Notes: a model not told the origin generated them from the sequence alone. A stretch of 64,000 nucleotides of DNA from Streptacidiphilus fuscans (GCF_015690355.1 NZ_JADPRT010000005.1:1-64000), one strand, 5' to 3'. Positions 36,401-44,383 are shown, numbered from the stretch's first letter. Numbers and translations: made by a program.

Positions 36401-37666
36401 GCCGGCTCATCCTCACTGACCACGCAGGCACAGCAGAAGCTGCTCTTCCCCGCCCCCACCCAGGCGTCCACCTCCGGCGTGACCGGCCAGACCAGCGCCA
36501 CTCCGCTGGCGAACCAGGGCATGCCGGTCGGCACGGCTGCGCTGCCGATCGAGATCAAGTCCTCCACCCCAACAGCCACGCCGCTCTCCTCCCCCGCCGA
36601 CAACGCGACTGAGATCACCCGCGGCTACACCCCGCAGCAGATCCAAACCCGCCTGGGCCTCAAGGGCGACGGCACCGGCCAGACGATCGCCATCGTCGAC
36701 GCTTACGACTACCCGACCGCCGAGGCGGATCTCAACCACTTCTCCGCGCACTTCAACCTGCCACAGACCTGCGACAGCGCCAGCTCCGGCACCGACTGCT
36801 TCAACTTCCGGGTCAGCTACGCCGACGGCAGCCGGCCTGCCGGCAACACCGGCTGGAACGAGGAGGAAGCCCTCGACATCGAGTGGGCGCACTCGGTCGC
36901 CCCGCACGCCACCATCGTCCTGGTAGAGGCAAACGACCCGTCAATGGCCGCGCTGGAGCGCGCCGACGACGCCGCCGCAGCCCTGCACCCGGCGGCGGTC
37001 AGCAACAGCTGGGGCTCCTCGGAGTTCTCCGAGGAGAGCTTCTACGACGGCCACTGCAAGCTCGCCGACTCGGTCTGCGTCCAGTCCACCGGCGACAACG
37101 GCTACCCGTCCGGCTACTCCGCCACCAACCCGTACGTCCTGGCCATCGGCGGCACCAGCCTCCAGTTGGACGCCAACGGCAACACCTTGGGCGAGACCGC
37201 CTGGCGCTCCACCGGCGGCGGCCTGAGCTTCTTCGAGCCCCGCCCGGCCTACCAGAACGGCGTCCAGCCATCGCCCTACCGGGCGACCCCGGACGTCAGC
37301 ATGGTCGCCGACCCCAACACCGGCGTCCCGGTCTACCTCACGCTCCAACTCGGCGGCACCAACCGCTCGCTGTGGATGGAGGTCGGCGGGACCAGTCTGG
37401 CCGCGCCGATCTGGGGAGCGATCATCACCGACACCGACCAGCTCCGCGCGGCGGCCGGCAAGCCGCACCTGGCCTCGGCCGGCCCGGACGGCGACACCGC
37501 ACACGCGGACGTCTACGCCCTCGGGAGCGGATACCTCCGCGACATCACGTCGGGCTCGAACGGCCTCTGCGGAGCGGAGTGCACCGCAGGGCCCGGCTAC
37601 GACACCGTCACCGGCCTCGGTTCCCCGACCGCCGGGGTTGACGCCGCGTTGGCGGCCATGAAGTGA
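33446..37666 (+). CDS. Secreted beta-propeller/S53 peptidase fusion, 1406 aa
   Basis: Signal peptide VATVLAVAAALLSTPLAHAG ends near residue 31. Residues about 110-970 are PQQ/quinoprotein-like propeller repeats (for example LDGRTGKTLWSKLVPGYV, DARTGAVLHTVRTGGFVASL, LDSRTGAVIRTNET). A Ser/Thr/Pro-rich linker (about 975-1050) leads to an S53 catalytic domain that is complete: Glu1140/Asp1144 (EEALDIEW), Asp1217 (STGDNG), Ser1317 (VGGTSLAAP). No pro-kumamolisin domain precedes it, unusual for the family. The propeller may act as substrate-, surface- or autoinhibition module. Single-gene unit ended by a strong hairpin. Confidence 0.88.
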   Translation: MTSGRGIRSGTVATVLAVAAALLSTPLAHAGSQPSGKDIRLNAAALTKLSQRYENRTDGTAGQVAAEEGSSSAAPALPSATPGTKPLLGTHTADTAGASGTSGTGPGFQQTGQWETARGFAETTTLPGTHDWVDVFSGGTVGRYNSHGDQIWNRPATSLMKDWQVTAENWYQPYPYTPNLYVGYNPYEMSTTGQHPYATGDFSHDGVDDVAVASAVGDQPARPFTSPGSQLNYGTFLTVLDGRTGKTLWSKLVPGYVGTMLVQDGKLIVAESTGPQWNVDPVAEQGDSRSNLTAYSFSPQRGGTLAATTDWTYSTQAPWANWGDVEPAGHGEIAATWSDTPLGLGNPRPADGNVLLIDTGDGSVAMHAKTPGYPRMVAQDPTSDRVLVVEQNDPFDAVRWELTAFDPRTGARSVIAERDGTVPEAFAVNPHAHSGQATYAVAELGINADLSDGQSTVSGWDARGNTLWSYTTASTVSGPNAPTMALAYPTDGRGEVVASVSDPNNPSASLPDGPEHTQLIGFDPRDGHVDWQNQGALSGDTLTPYQNGLLTVGYDDTAYTVDPHSGRSDAMPLAGDPHAAATVGTGDRQELITGGQSRGVFGLDARTLKSPTPAVLWHATVDASVHAVKALPGGRQVVVGTDHGFSVLDARTGAVLHTVRTGGFVASLTVTGDSHGGTEIVVPGSSLTAYRPDGSVLWTFQPAGTAGKSLVFSSVTTDDSGHLLLEYGGTMSSALYTAASDPAPTAVSLDEATGTPVWTETTNDPGAAAIVPTNPALADPNVPGGHGHGVAFAFNGTFSNSAHLVQILDSRTGAVIRTNETVGSNTFLAFAASKADGLAEMRTFDMTDYPADGSAPYDVPTFLGFHSGTFATTPSGATAFIGAYTSLFSYNTPFPQGQDSLRESATAFALAASQVQPADLNDGNGSDVLGLSIDWRALDISLQAIGGDTFEPDYYPHGVTTFKFTDNMPSGIPLPPSTTAAASGTAGSSSLTTQAQQKLLFPAPTQASTSGVTGQTSATPLANQGMPVGTAALPIEIKSSTPTATPLSSPADNATEITRGYTPQQIQTRLGLKGDGTGQTIAIVDAYDYPTAEADLNHFSAHFNLPQTCDSASSGTDCFNFRVSYADGSRPAGNTGWNEEEALDIEWAHSVAPHATIVLVEANDPSMAALERADDAAAALHPAAVSNSWGSSEFSEESFYDGHCKLADSVCVQSTGDNGYPSGYSATNPYVLAIGGTSLQLDANGNTLGETAWRSTGGGLSFFEPRPAYQNGVQPSPYRATPDVSMVADPNTGVPVYLTLQLGGTNRSLWMEVGGTSLAAPIWGAIITDTDQLRAAAGKPHLASAGPDGDTAHADVYALGSGYLRDITSGSNGLCGAECTAGPGYDTVTGLGSPTAGVDAALAAMK

Positions 37667-37697
37667 GATCCGGTCAGACACGCTGACCACCAGAACA

Positions 37698-37736
37698 CCG
37701 TAGGGCCCGACGCAGGGGAAGCGTCGGGCCCTACGG
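37698..37736 (+). terminator. Terminator after the propeller-S53 gene
   Basis: Perfect 16-bp stem CCGTAGGGCCCGACGC / GCGTCGGGCCCTACGG with loop AGGGGAA, 31 bases after the stop. Confidence 0.9.
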
Positions 37737-37862
37737 CCGTGGTTCCAGCAGCGACGTACCTTGCGGCGGAGGCTGGCGCGATTGATGCTCGGACCAGGCG
37801 CTTTGACGACCCGCACCACGCCTTGAGGCCAGGAATTCGGCCAGAATGCCATCGCCAGGCAA

Positions 37863-38643
37863 TGAGCCTTTTCCAACCTCATGCTGACGCGTTGAGGTGC
37901 AGAGCAAGGACAGCTTTGACGATGTCGGTGATGCGGCTCGGGCTGCAGCGGAGCTTGCGCAGGAGTCGCCAGCCCTTGAGGGTGGCCATGGCCTGCTCTC
38001 CGACCGGCGGATCTTCGCGTGGGAGAGGTTGACGGCCTTCTGGCCGGCGGAGAGCTTGTCCCAGCGACCGCGGAAGGGGACGCGGACGGTGCCGCGAGCG
38101 CCCTGGTAGCCCTTGTCGGCCCAGCAGCGGATGCGGGCCCTGGTGAGGGCGTCGATGATGCCGTGGGTGCGGGCTGCCTTGATGTCGTGGACGGCGCCGG
38201 GTAGGGCGGGCGAGGCCCACAGCAGCCTGCCGAGCGGATCGGTGATGACCTGCACGTTCATGCCGTGCCTCTTGTGCTTGCCCGAGTAGTAGGGCGGTCG
38301 GCGGCAACGCGGTCGATGGGCAGCAGGGTGCCGTCCAGGATGACGAACGCTTTCTCGCTGGCGGCCTGGACAGCCTGGTTCAGAGTCGGGGCCAGGGCGG
38401 CGAGGACATCGACGGCCTCGCGGCACGTATCGGTAGGCGGTGGCAACGCCGACCTCAAATGCCGCGGCAAGGGCGCTGGTAGGTGTCGCCGCAGCGCAGA
38501 TGAGCGAGGGCGAGCAGGGCTTGCCGACCCGGTGTCAGCCGACGCCAGCGTGTATTCAGACGGCGCTGCCGTTCGGCCAGGTGGCGTGTGAGCATGCGCA
38601 GGGTCGAACTGGACAGGTCTATCGCGGACGGGCAGACAAGCAC
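37863..38643 (-). mobile_element. Degenerate IS5-family element, copy 1 (transposase pseudogene)
   Basis: The reverse strand encodes an IS5-family DDE transposase broken by several frameshifts. The pieces are VLVCPSAIDLSSS from GTG 38643, REAVDVLAALAPTLNQAVQA, KAFVILDGTLLPIDRV, SGKHKRHGMNVQVITDPLGR, and LRKLRCSPSRITDIVKAVLA ending at 37879. Frame is lost after GDTY, in the RYV-REAVD segment, before YYSGKHKRHG and after KIRRS. The outer end is TGAGCCTTTTCCAACC (37863-37878), identical to both ends of copy 2. The other terminal repeat was not found, so this copy is truncated. Confidence 0.85.
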
Positions 38644-38826
38644 GGTGACCGTCCTTGAGGTCGATCGAACTTCCGCGCCCGGCCATGCACAGCGCCCGAC
38701 TGCGAGGGCTGCGACCAGCGGCGGAACCGGCGGCAGGGCTGGTGATCAACTCGACACGCAGAAGGTCTTGAGGAAGCGCGCTCCAGGTGGGCATGATCCC
38801 GCGACGCCTTCAACGACTGGAATGCC

Positions 38827-39450
38827 TTGACCGATCATCTGACCGCTCTCGCAGTGGTCTTCCTCATCCCTGCTACGCCGGTGCTCTTGCTGGCCAACAT
38901 CCTGACGCTCGCCGACGTCCTCTCGGCGGGGCGGCATGCTTGGTCCGCGGCAGGACTGAATCGCCGACGCTGGATCGCCGCCACCGTCGTCAGCCTCGTG
39001 CTTCTTCCCATGGGCTTGGTCGTGAGCGCAATGTGGAGGCTGCGGGCGCGTCGACGGCTCGCCGAAGTAGACCCTGGCAGCGTCAACCCACTCTTCAATC
39101 CGAAGAAGTCGTCGCTTTTCGACGCGGCGACAACCTGGCCCGCGCGACTGGTCCGCGGTCTTCTCGTTGCCCTGGCGGCGGTCGGAGTGGGACTCGGGGT
39201 GCCCCGGCTGATACACGACAGCGTCGGGGATCCCGCCGAGGTGGGCATCACAGACCTGAACCATGACATCGCCCCCAAGCCATGGATCGAGCAACACTGC
39301 ACGACCTCGGTCGTCCATGCCCTCCACCTCGACAACGCCGGCGTGCAAGAGAACGGGCACTACTACCAGCGCTGGACGGTCACCCCCAAGCCCGGACACC
39401 TGGACCGCGTGCTCCTCGACATGGACAGCGGCACTGTCATCTGCCCGTAG
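38827..39450 (+). CDS. Membrane protein of unknown function
   Basis: 207 aa with a TTG start at 38827 and no strong ribosome-binding site, so the N-terminus may begin elsewhere. Three membrane helices (LAVVFLIPATPVLLLANILT, WIAATVVSLVLLPMGLVVSA, LVRGLLVALAAVGVGLGVPR) are followed by an outside domain of about 75 residues with Cys at HCTTSVVH and the terminal VICP. It is trapped between IS5 copy 1 and a second transposase fragment; it might be cargo or a survivor of the insertions. Confidence 0.6.
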   Translation: MTDHLTALAVVFLIPATPVLLLANILTLADVLSAGRHAWSAAGLNRRRWIAATVVSLVLLPMGLVVSAMWRLRARRRLAEVDPGSVNPLFNPKKSSLFDAATTWPARLVRGLLVALAAVGVGLGVPRLIHDSVGDPAEVGITDLNHDIAPKPWIEQHCTTSVVHALHLDNAGVQENGHYYQRWTVTPKPGHLDRVLLDMDSGTVICP

Positions 39451-39483
39451 CTGCAGCCACCTCGGGCCGAGACTGGAAAAGCC

Positions 39484-40059
39484 TCACTGAGGCAACTCGC
39501 CCCCTTGTTCGGGATCTCGAAGTCCGCTGCTGACCGGATCGTCGATCACACCGGGCAGCTTCTCGCACTCAAACAGCGGCAGCGGTTCCGCAGGGACGCC
39601 GTGCTCATCGTCGACGGCACGCTGGTGCCGACACGGGACCACAGCGTCGCCGAACAGTCCAAGAATTATCGGTACTCCACCAACCACCAGGTCGTCATCG
39701 ACGCGGACTCTCAGCTCGTCGTCGTGGTCGGGCGCCCACTGCCAGGCAACCGCAACGACTGCAAGGCCTGGGCCGAGTCGGGCGCGAAGGCCGCCGTCGG
39801 AAAGGCCACCACGATCGCCGACGGCGGCTACCCGGGCACCGGACTGATCATCCCGCACCGCCGGCCGACAGGCGGCGAACTCTGCGACTGGGAGCGCGAA
39901 CACAACCGCTCCCACAAACAGGTCCGAGCCCGAGTAGAGCACGTCTTCGCCCGGATGAAGACGTGGAAGATACTTCGCGACTGCCTTCTCAAGGGCGACG
40001 GCGTCCACCCCGCCATGCTCGGCGTCGCCCGCCTGCACAACCTCATCCAGGCCGGCTGA
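39484..40059 (+). pseudogene. IS5-family (DDE_Tnp_4-like) transposase, 5-prime truncated
   Basis: The reading frame begins in the middle of the transposase (SLRQLAPLFGISKSAADRI) and continues to the normal end (GVARLHNLIQAG). DDE-region landmarks are VLIVDGTLVPTRD, VVIDADSQLVVVVGRPLPGN, ADGGYPGTGLIIPHR and the C-terminal ERVEHVFARMK-like ARVEHVFARMKTWKIL. The first roughly 80 residues with the HTH are missing. An element end AAGATCGATTACGGGACA lies 45 bases downstream. Confidence 0.8.
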
Positions 40060-40103
40060 GCAGACGAGCCCGTCTGCCGTCAGACCGCACCCAACCACGC
40101 GCC

Positions 40104-40129
40104 AAGATCGATTACGGGACAGTCCTTTA
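40104..40129. repeat. Element end repeat, copy shared with 42845-42869
   Basis: AAGATCGATTACGGGACAGT followed by CCTTTA closely matches AAGATCAATTACGGGACAAC followed by CCTTA at 42845. Both follow the 3-prime end of a related transposase frame, so this is the right terminal repeat of that element type. Confidence 0.65.
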
Positions 40130-40552
40130 GCGGGGCGTTTCTTCTCTGTCCCATGGTGTGTCACCTTGTAGCGCTGTAGACCGTCTAATTGCGGTGTCCA
40201 CGGACGCATGGCGGACAGGATTCGGGGTCAGGGTGCGGTGTGGGTAGCCGCTTGACGGGGTTCCGGTGCCGGCTCCGGGGGCCCTGGCTTGACGTTTGCC
40301 CCCGAGTCGCGTGTCCATCCCCGGTGTGTCCGCCCGGCGGCGCGCCTGATTCCTCGGGGCAAGGGCGGCCCGGAAGGCGGGTGCGCTGATGGCTGGGCGG
40401 GCGGTTCGGGAGCGATGATGCTTACGGGACGGGTGACACTGGTCCTGTGTTCTGAGGTGCAGGTGCCGTGCTGACTCCCTGTCGGCCTGCTGCCGTGGTG
40501 GGCCGCCGGGACACCAACGTCCCGGCGGCGCAACCGTGATCCGCGGCTGGTG
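40130..40552. other. Gene-free stretch with a hairpin at its end
   Basis: No convincing frame is present. GCCGCCGGGAC / GTCCCGGCGGC (40502-40529, loop ACCAAC) is a perfect 11-bp hairpin 24 bases downstream of the reverse-strand serine-hydrolase homologue and is its likely terminator. Confidence 0.65.
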
Positions 40553-42082
40553 TTAGGAGCCGGTGAGCGCGTCGAGGACGCGCCCGTTGACCTCATCGAT
40601 TGGGATGCCTCGGTTGGTCAAGGCGATGTGGACCTTGCCGTTGTCCAGCTTGACGATCAGTGACGCCGCCGCGCCATGGGGCACTCCCCCGGATGCCGCC
40701 GCCACGCCGCGGGATTCGTTTATCAGCCAGCCGAGCCCGATGCCGACCTGCCAGCCGGCACTCGGGCGGGCCAGCGGCCGGGTCGCCTCCTCGGCGAGCG
40801 GGGCGGGCAGGAGGCTGGACCAGCCGAGCCCGAAGCGGACCAGGTCGGCCGCTGTCGTCCACAAGCCGAGGGCGGCCGGGACGGTGGCGACCTTGGCGGG
40901 CGCCGGGACGAACGCTCCGCTGGTGTCGAGCATGTGGCAGCCGACGGCCCGTTCGTCCGCTGCTGGCCAGCGCTCGAGGAATGACGAGCCGGTCATGCCC
41001 AGCGGGTCGAGTACCAGCCGGGCCGCTGCCTGGGGGTAGGGCGACCCAGTGATGTCAGCGATCAGCGCCCCGAGCGCGGCGTACCCGCTTATGAATCCCG
41101 CCACGCTGCCGCGTACCCCGCTGGAGGCCAGTACCGGCCCGGTCAGCTCGGCCAGGCCGGGAACCGTCTCGGCGAGGGCCTCGGGCAGGGGGGCCAGGCC
41201 GTCGGTGCGAGTGAGCAGGTCCCGGACGGTGATGTCGCCGTTGGCGAGCCGGATGGCCCGGAGGTGGTCGTTGGCCGGCCGGTCCAGGTCGAGCCTGCCG
41301 TCAGCGGCCAGGCGGAGCACGGCGGTGGCGGTGATCAGCGTGCTGACCGCGTAGACCGGGAACCTGTGGGTCGTGCTGAGCGGCTCTTTCGGGTCCAGCC
41401 GCGCCCAGCCGCGGGCCATCGCCCACGGCTTGCCATGGTCGTCGACGCCGGCCAGCACCAGCCCGGGCAGGCCAACCTCACCCAGGGCCTGTTCGGCCAC
41501 GGAGACCACTGCCTGCGGGACGTTGCCCGCCACGTCGGCGGGCGGCGCGGCGACCCGGGTATCGGTGACCGATTTGCCGACCCGGTGCGCCAATATCCCG
41601 CGCAGCCTGTGCGGCGGTTCGTTGGTTCCAGCCGTCTCGATCCGCAGGTCGCCGGCTTGAGCCCGGATGAACCGCGCGCGCTGGGTGATGACGGTAACCT
41701 CGTCCCGCAGCCGCCCGGTCCGTGCCATCGTCGACAGGCCCTCTATCAGCTGCCCGGCCGCTGGCCGGTCCAGGAATGACTGCTCGAAGTGCTCGGCCAG
41801 TTCTTGTTCTGCGGGCGGCTCCCAGTCCGGCTGGCTGGCGCCCGCCAGCCGGGAGACGACCCAGCTGAGATGGTCGAGCACGGCCTCGTCCGGGTCTGGC
41901 CGGCTGTCGCCGACGACCTGCTGCTTGAGGGCTGTCCAGCTCGAAAAGCCGTGCTCGCGCGCGATGGCGAGGTACGCCTCCCACAGGGCGGTGAATTCAC
42001 CGGCCGCCAGCCGGCGGCGGGCTTCCAGCCTCAGGAAGCGAAGGCTGGGCCGATCCGGAAGTGAACGCGATGATTCGGACAC
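40553..42082 (-). CDS. Beta-lactamase-family serine hydrolase homologue lacking catalytic residues
   Basis: 509 aa from GTG 42082 (GGGAGGG upstream). Residues 1-180 are helical, with REHGFSSWTALKQQV, a segment seen in actinobacterial ankyrin-type N-termini. Residues about 200-509 follow the class-C/S12 fold (DPLGMTGSSFLERWPA, GLWTTAADLVRFGLGW, LIVKLDNGKVHIALTNRG). The SxxK motif is replaced: F241-P-V-Y-A245-V-S-T248 aligns where F-x-x-G-S-x-x-K is expected. The YxN segment reads ISGYAALGAL. It is probably a non-catalytic binding or regulatory protein. It sits among IS fragments. Confidence 0.75.
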   Translation of the reverse strand: MSESSRSLPDRPSLRFLRLEARRRLAAGEFTALWEAYLAIAREHGFSSWTALKQQVVGDSRPDPDEAVLDHLSWVVSRLAGASQPDWEPPAEQELAEHFEQSFLDRPAAGQLIEGLSTMARTGRLRDEVTVITQRARFIRAQAGDLRIETAGTNEPPHRLRGILAHRVGKSVTDTRVAAPPADVAGNVPQAVVSVAEQALGEVGLPGLVLAGVDDHGKPWAMARGWARLDPKEPLSTTHRFPVYAVSTLITATAVLRLAADGRLDLDRPANDHLRAIRLANGDITVRDLLTRTDGLAPLPEALAETVPGLAELTGPVLASSGVRGSVAGFISGYAALGALIADITGSPYPQAAARLVLDPLGMTGSSFLERWPAADERAVGCHMLDTSGAFVPAPAKVATVPAALGLWTTAADLVRFGLGWSSLLPAPLAEEATRPLARPSAGWQVGIGLGWLINESRGVAAASGGVPHGAAASLIVKLDNGKVHIALTNRGIPIDEVNGRVLDALTGS

Positions 42083-42160
42083 GGTGGTCCCTCCCAATGC
42101 CCGGGGGTCCGCGACGTCGGGCGGGAAAGACGACCGTCGACAAGTTCACGCATACCCGGT

Positions 42161-42174
42161 GAGCTTTAAAGCTC
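42161..42174. promoter_or_regulatory. Palindrome upstream of the serine-hydrolase homologue
   Basis: GAGCTTTAAAGCTC, a perfect 14-bp palindrome and unusually AT-rich, 79 bases before the GTG start. Candidate operator or promoter element. No gene is visible in 42175-42393. Confidence 0.35.
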
Positions 42175-42393
42175 TGCCTGCGGACCCAGCGGTGACCGGA
42201 ACCACCGCGCTAAGCATATACCTGCGCGCGGGCGGGCGGCCCGGCGTCCTGACCAGCACCAGCGAACTGCTGCCGCCGCCGTTGGTCATAACCGGCCCCG
42301 TCGCAGTGGAACTGTCCGCGGGCTCGAGCCGCCCTCCTGCCAGCCGTTACCCGGGAACAGCAAGGAGGTGTGACGTCCTGTGAGTGCGGATGG

Positions 42394-42429
42394 CTGGGGC
42401 CCGCCGACCGTCAGGTCGGCGGGCCCCAG
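42394..42429 (-). terminator. Strong hairpin terminator
   Basis: Perfect 16-bp stem CTGGGGCCCGCCGACC / GGTCGGCGGGCCCCAG with loop GTCA, directly behind the small reverse-strand ORFs at 42444-42625. Confidence 0.8.
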
Positions 42430-42443
42430 GTGATCGGTGACGG

Positions 42444-42488
42444 TCAGGCGATGTTGTCCGGTCGGTCGGTGGCGAAGACCTCGGTCAC
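42444..42488 (-). CDS. Possible 14-aa leader-size peptide
   Basis: GTG start overlapping the previous stop (GTGA at 42485-42488), with CCGGAGGA seven bases upstream, encoding VTEVFATDRPDNIA. A terminator follows 15 bases later. Too short for confidence, but overlap, ribosome-binding site and terminator together suggest real translation. Confidence 0.35.
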   Translation of the reverse strand: MTEVFATDRPDNIA

Positions 42489-42625
42489 GGGGTCCTCCGG
42501 ATGGGGACGATGTCGGGGCCACGGGCCGGGATGCTGGTGCGGGCGGCTTCCGGGGCGGCCAGCAGCGCGATGATGGTGATCTGCTGGTTGCAGTGCGGGC
42601 AGTTGTGGGTCGCGGCGGGCTCCAA
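42485..42625 (-). CDS. Small CxxC-containing hypothetical ORF, possibly truncated
   Basis: From TTG 42625 (GAAAGAG before it) the frame gives about 46 aa with a single CPHC pair (HNCPHCNQQITIIALLAAPE) and ends in a GTGA overlap with the next ORF. The same frame is open further upstream into the transposase remnant at 42742-42868, so the original gene may have been cut by that insertion. Function unknown. Confidence 0.4.
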   Translation of the reverse strand: MEPAATHNCPHCNQQITIIALLAAPEAARTSIPARGPDIVPIRRTP

Positions 42626-42741
42626 CGGGTCTCTTTCCCCGGTGAGTTGACGCCGGGCCTGCCGGGATGCGCGCCGTAGTGGTGGCAGCGGAGTTGCCGG
42701 CCGTCGTGCGGCCGGTTCGGGTAGTGCGCGTGGTGGAGGCG

Positions 42742-42869
42742 GGGCGTCCGCCACGCGATCCTCGGCATCGCCCGCTTGCACAACCTCCTCCAACCCGCGT
42801 AACGGCAGGGAGGAGACGCCCCGTCAGCACACCTGCCCCAACCCAAGATCAATTACGGGACAACCCTTA
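42742..42869 (+). pseudogene. Transposase C-terminal remnant with element end
   Basis: The frame HAILGIARLHNLLQPA ending at TAA 42802 matches the C-terminus of the transposase at 39484-40059 (HPAMLGVARLHNLIQAG). The shared end repeat follows at 42845. Only the last 130 bases of the element survive. Confidence 0.75.
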
Positions 42870-42998
42870 GCGCCGCCACGTCTTTGCGGGTATCTCTGTG
42901 GCGTCCCTGCCAGGTGTTCGCAAACAGTGAGCCTTTTCCAACCCGGACCATGAGGATTCGATCTGGCCTCGGAGCGTTCCTCGGTGCCGGAGGGTGGG

Positions 42999-43541
42999 TT
43001 AGAGGGTCGTCGCCAGGTAGGCGTTGCGAGATTTGATCAGCCGTGGCATGTACCAGCTCAGGACAGCACGGTCTGCGATGCGCCCGAGGACTCCAAGTGG
43101 GGAGGCGAACTCGATGGCATCGGTCATGACGGTGCCGCCCTTGCCGTCAGGCTCGAAGGTGTGCGCATGGCGCCACTGCTTGAACGGGCCTGCGACTTGC
43201 TCGTCCACGAAGTGCCGCGATGGCTCCCAAGAGGTGATGCGTGCAGTGAGTCGCCAGGTTAGGCCGAAGTGGCGGGCTTGGAAGGTGACGGACTGGCCGA
43301 GCGTCAGGGAGCCCCGGGTCGTGCCGCCGACGGCCCGTTCGGAGGAGGAGGCCATCGATCGGGTGTGTGCCTCCACATCGAGGCAGGCATCGAACACTTG
43401 ATCAGGTGGGGCCGACAGCGCCGTGACGATCTCGAAGCGCCGCAGGAGCTCTCCTTGGTGTCGACGGGCACGGGGGGACCTGCGCTGGGGACTGCACGAA
43501 AGGACGGAGCTCCTGGTAGACGAGTTCTCGACCAAGATCAC
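42999..43541 (-). CDS. SRPBCC-superfamily protein (polyketide cyclase/START-like)
   Basis: Up to 180 aa from GTG 43541, but recognisable protein starts about residue 36 (FEIVTALSAPPDQVFDACLD). An AAGGAG just upstream of that point suggests a later, nonstandard or mutated start. The helix-grip fold pattern is clear: VEAHTRSM, QSVTFQARHFGLTWRLTARI, HFVDEQVAGPFKQWRHAHTF, and VMTDAIEFASPLGVLGRIAD. The family binds hydrophobic ligands. It lies inside the inverted repeats of IS5-like copy 2, opposite the transposase. Confidence 0.75.
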   Translation of the reverse strand: MILVENSSTRSSVLSCSPQRRSPRARRHQGELLRRFEIVTALSAPPDQVFDACLDVEAHTRSMASSSERAVGGTTRGSLTLGQSVTFQARHFGLTWRLTARITSWEPSRHFVDEQVAGPFKQWRHAHTFEPDGKGGTVMTDAIEFASPLGVLGRIADRAVLSWYMPRLIKSRNAYLATTL

Positions 43542-43563
43542 CCATGTCCGCCAGGAGCTCCGC

Positions 43564-44327
43564 GTGCTTGTCTACCGATCGGCGATCGATCTGTCCAGCT
43601 CGACCCTGGACTTCCTCTCCCGTCGCCTGGCGGCGTATCGACGTGAGATCGGCAGCCGTTGGCGTCGCCTCTCAGCTGGCCGGCAGGCCTTGCTCGCGCT
43701 GGCCCATCTTCGCTACGGAGACACATCTGCCCAGCTGGCGGCCTCCTTCAATATCGGCATCGCCACCGTCTACCGCTACATCCGTGAAGCCGTCGACCTC
43801 CTTGCCTCCGCGGTACCCACGCTTAACGAAGCCATCAAGACCGCAAAAGCGAAGGCCTTCGTAATCCTGGATGGGACGCTGTTGTCGATCGACCGGATCG
43901 TGGCGGACCGGCCCTACTACTCGGGCAAGCACAAGCGCCACGGCATGAACATCCAGGTCATCGCCGATCCGTTCGGACGACTACTCTGGGCCTCGCCCGC
44001 GTTGCCCGGAGCCGTTCACGACATCAAGGCGGCCCGCACCCACGGCATCATCGACGCCCTCACGACAGCCGGCATCCGTACCTGGGCTGACAAGGGCACC
44101 AGGGTGCACAGGGCACGATTCGAGTGCCCTACCGCGGACGCTGGGCGACTCTCTCCACTGGCAAGCGCGCGGTGAACTCCTCCCATTCCAAGATCCGCGC
44201 GGTCGGCGAACATGCCAACGCAACCCTGAAGTCCTGGCGCCTTCTACGGAGGCTCCGCTGCAGCACCAACCGCGTCACCAACATCGTCAAAGCCATCCTC
44301 AGCCTCCACCTCGAAGCATCAGCATGA
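43564..44327 (+). pseudogene. IS5-family transposase with a single frameshift
   Basis: From GTG 43564 (AGGAG six bases before) the frame reads VLVYRSAIDLSSSTLDFLSR, HTH AQLAASFNIGIATVYRYIRE, then DDE region KAFVILDGTLLSIDR, SGKHKRHGMNIQVIADPFGR. At about 44098 one T is missing compared with copy 1 (GACAAGGGCTACCAGGG there, GACAAGGGCACCAGGG here). The frame changes and the intended ending (VPYRGRW to IVKAILSLHLEASA) continues in another frame to TGA 44327. One-base damage suggests recent inactivation. Confidence 0.88.
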
Positions 44328-44383
44328 GGTTGGAAAAGGCTCAATGTTGGCCTTCGCTGGCGCCCCTGTCCTGTCGGTCCCGC

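Larger units (their letters stand above)
42928..44343 (+). mobile_element. IS5-like element copy 2 bounded by perfect 16-bp inverted repeats, with passenger gene
   Basis: TGAGCCTTTTCCAACC (42928-42943) and GGTTGGAAAAGGCTCA (44328-44343) are perfect inverted repeats enclosing 1416 bp. Inside are an SRPBCC gene on the reverse strand and a transposase on the forward strand. The right end is identical to the surviving end of copy 1. Flanking bases (AACAG left, ATGTT right) give no clear target duplication. The unit is longer than IS5 elements with a single transposase because of the passenger. Confidence 0.75.
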
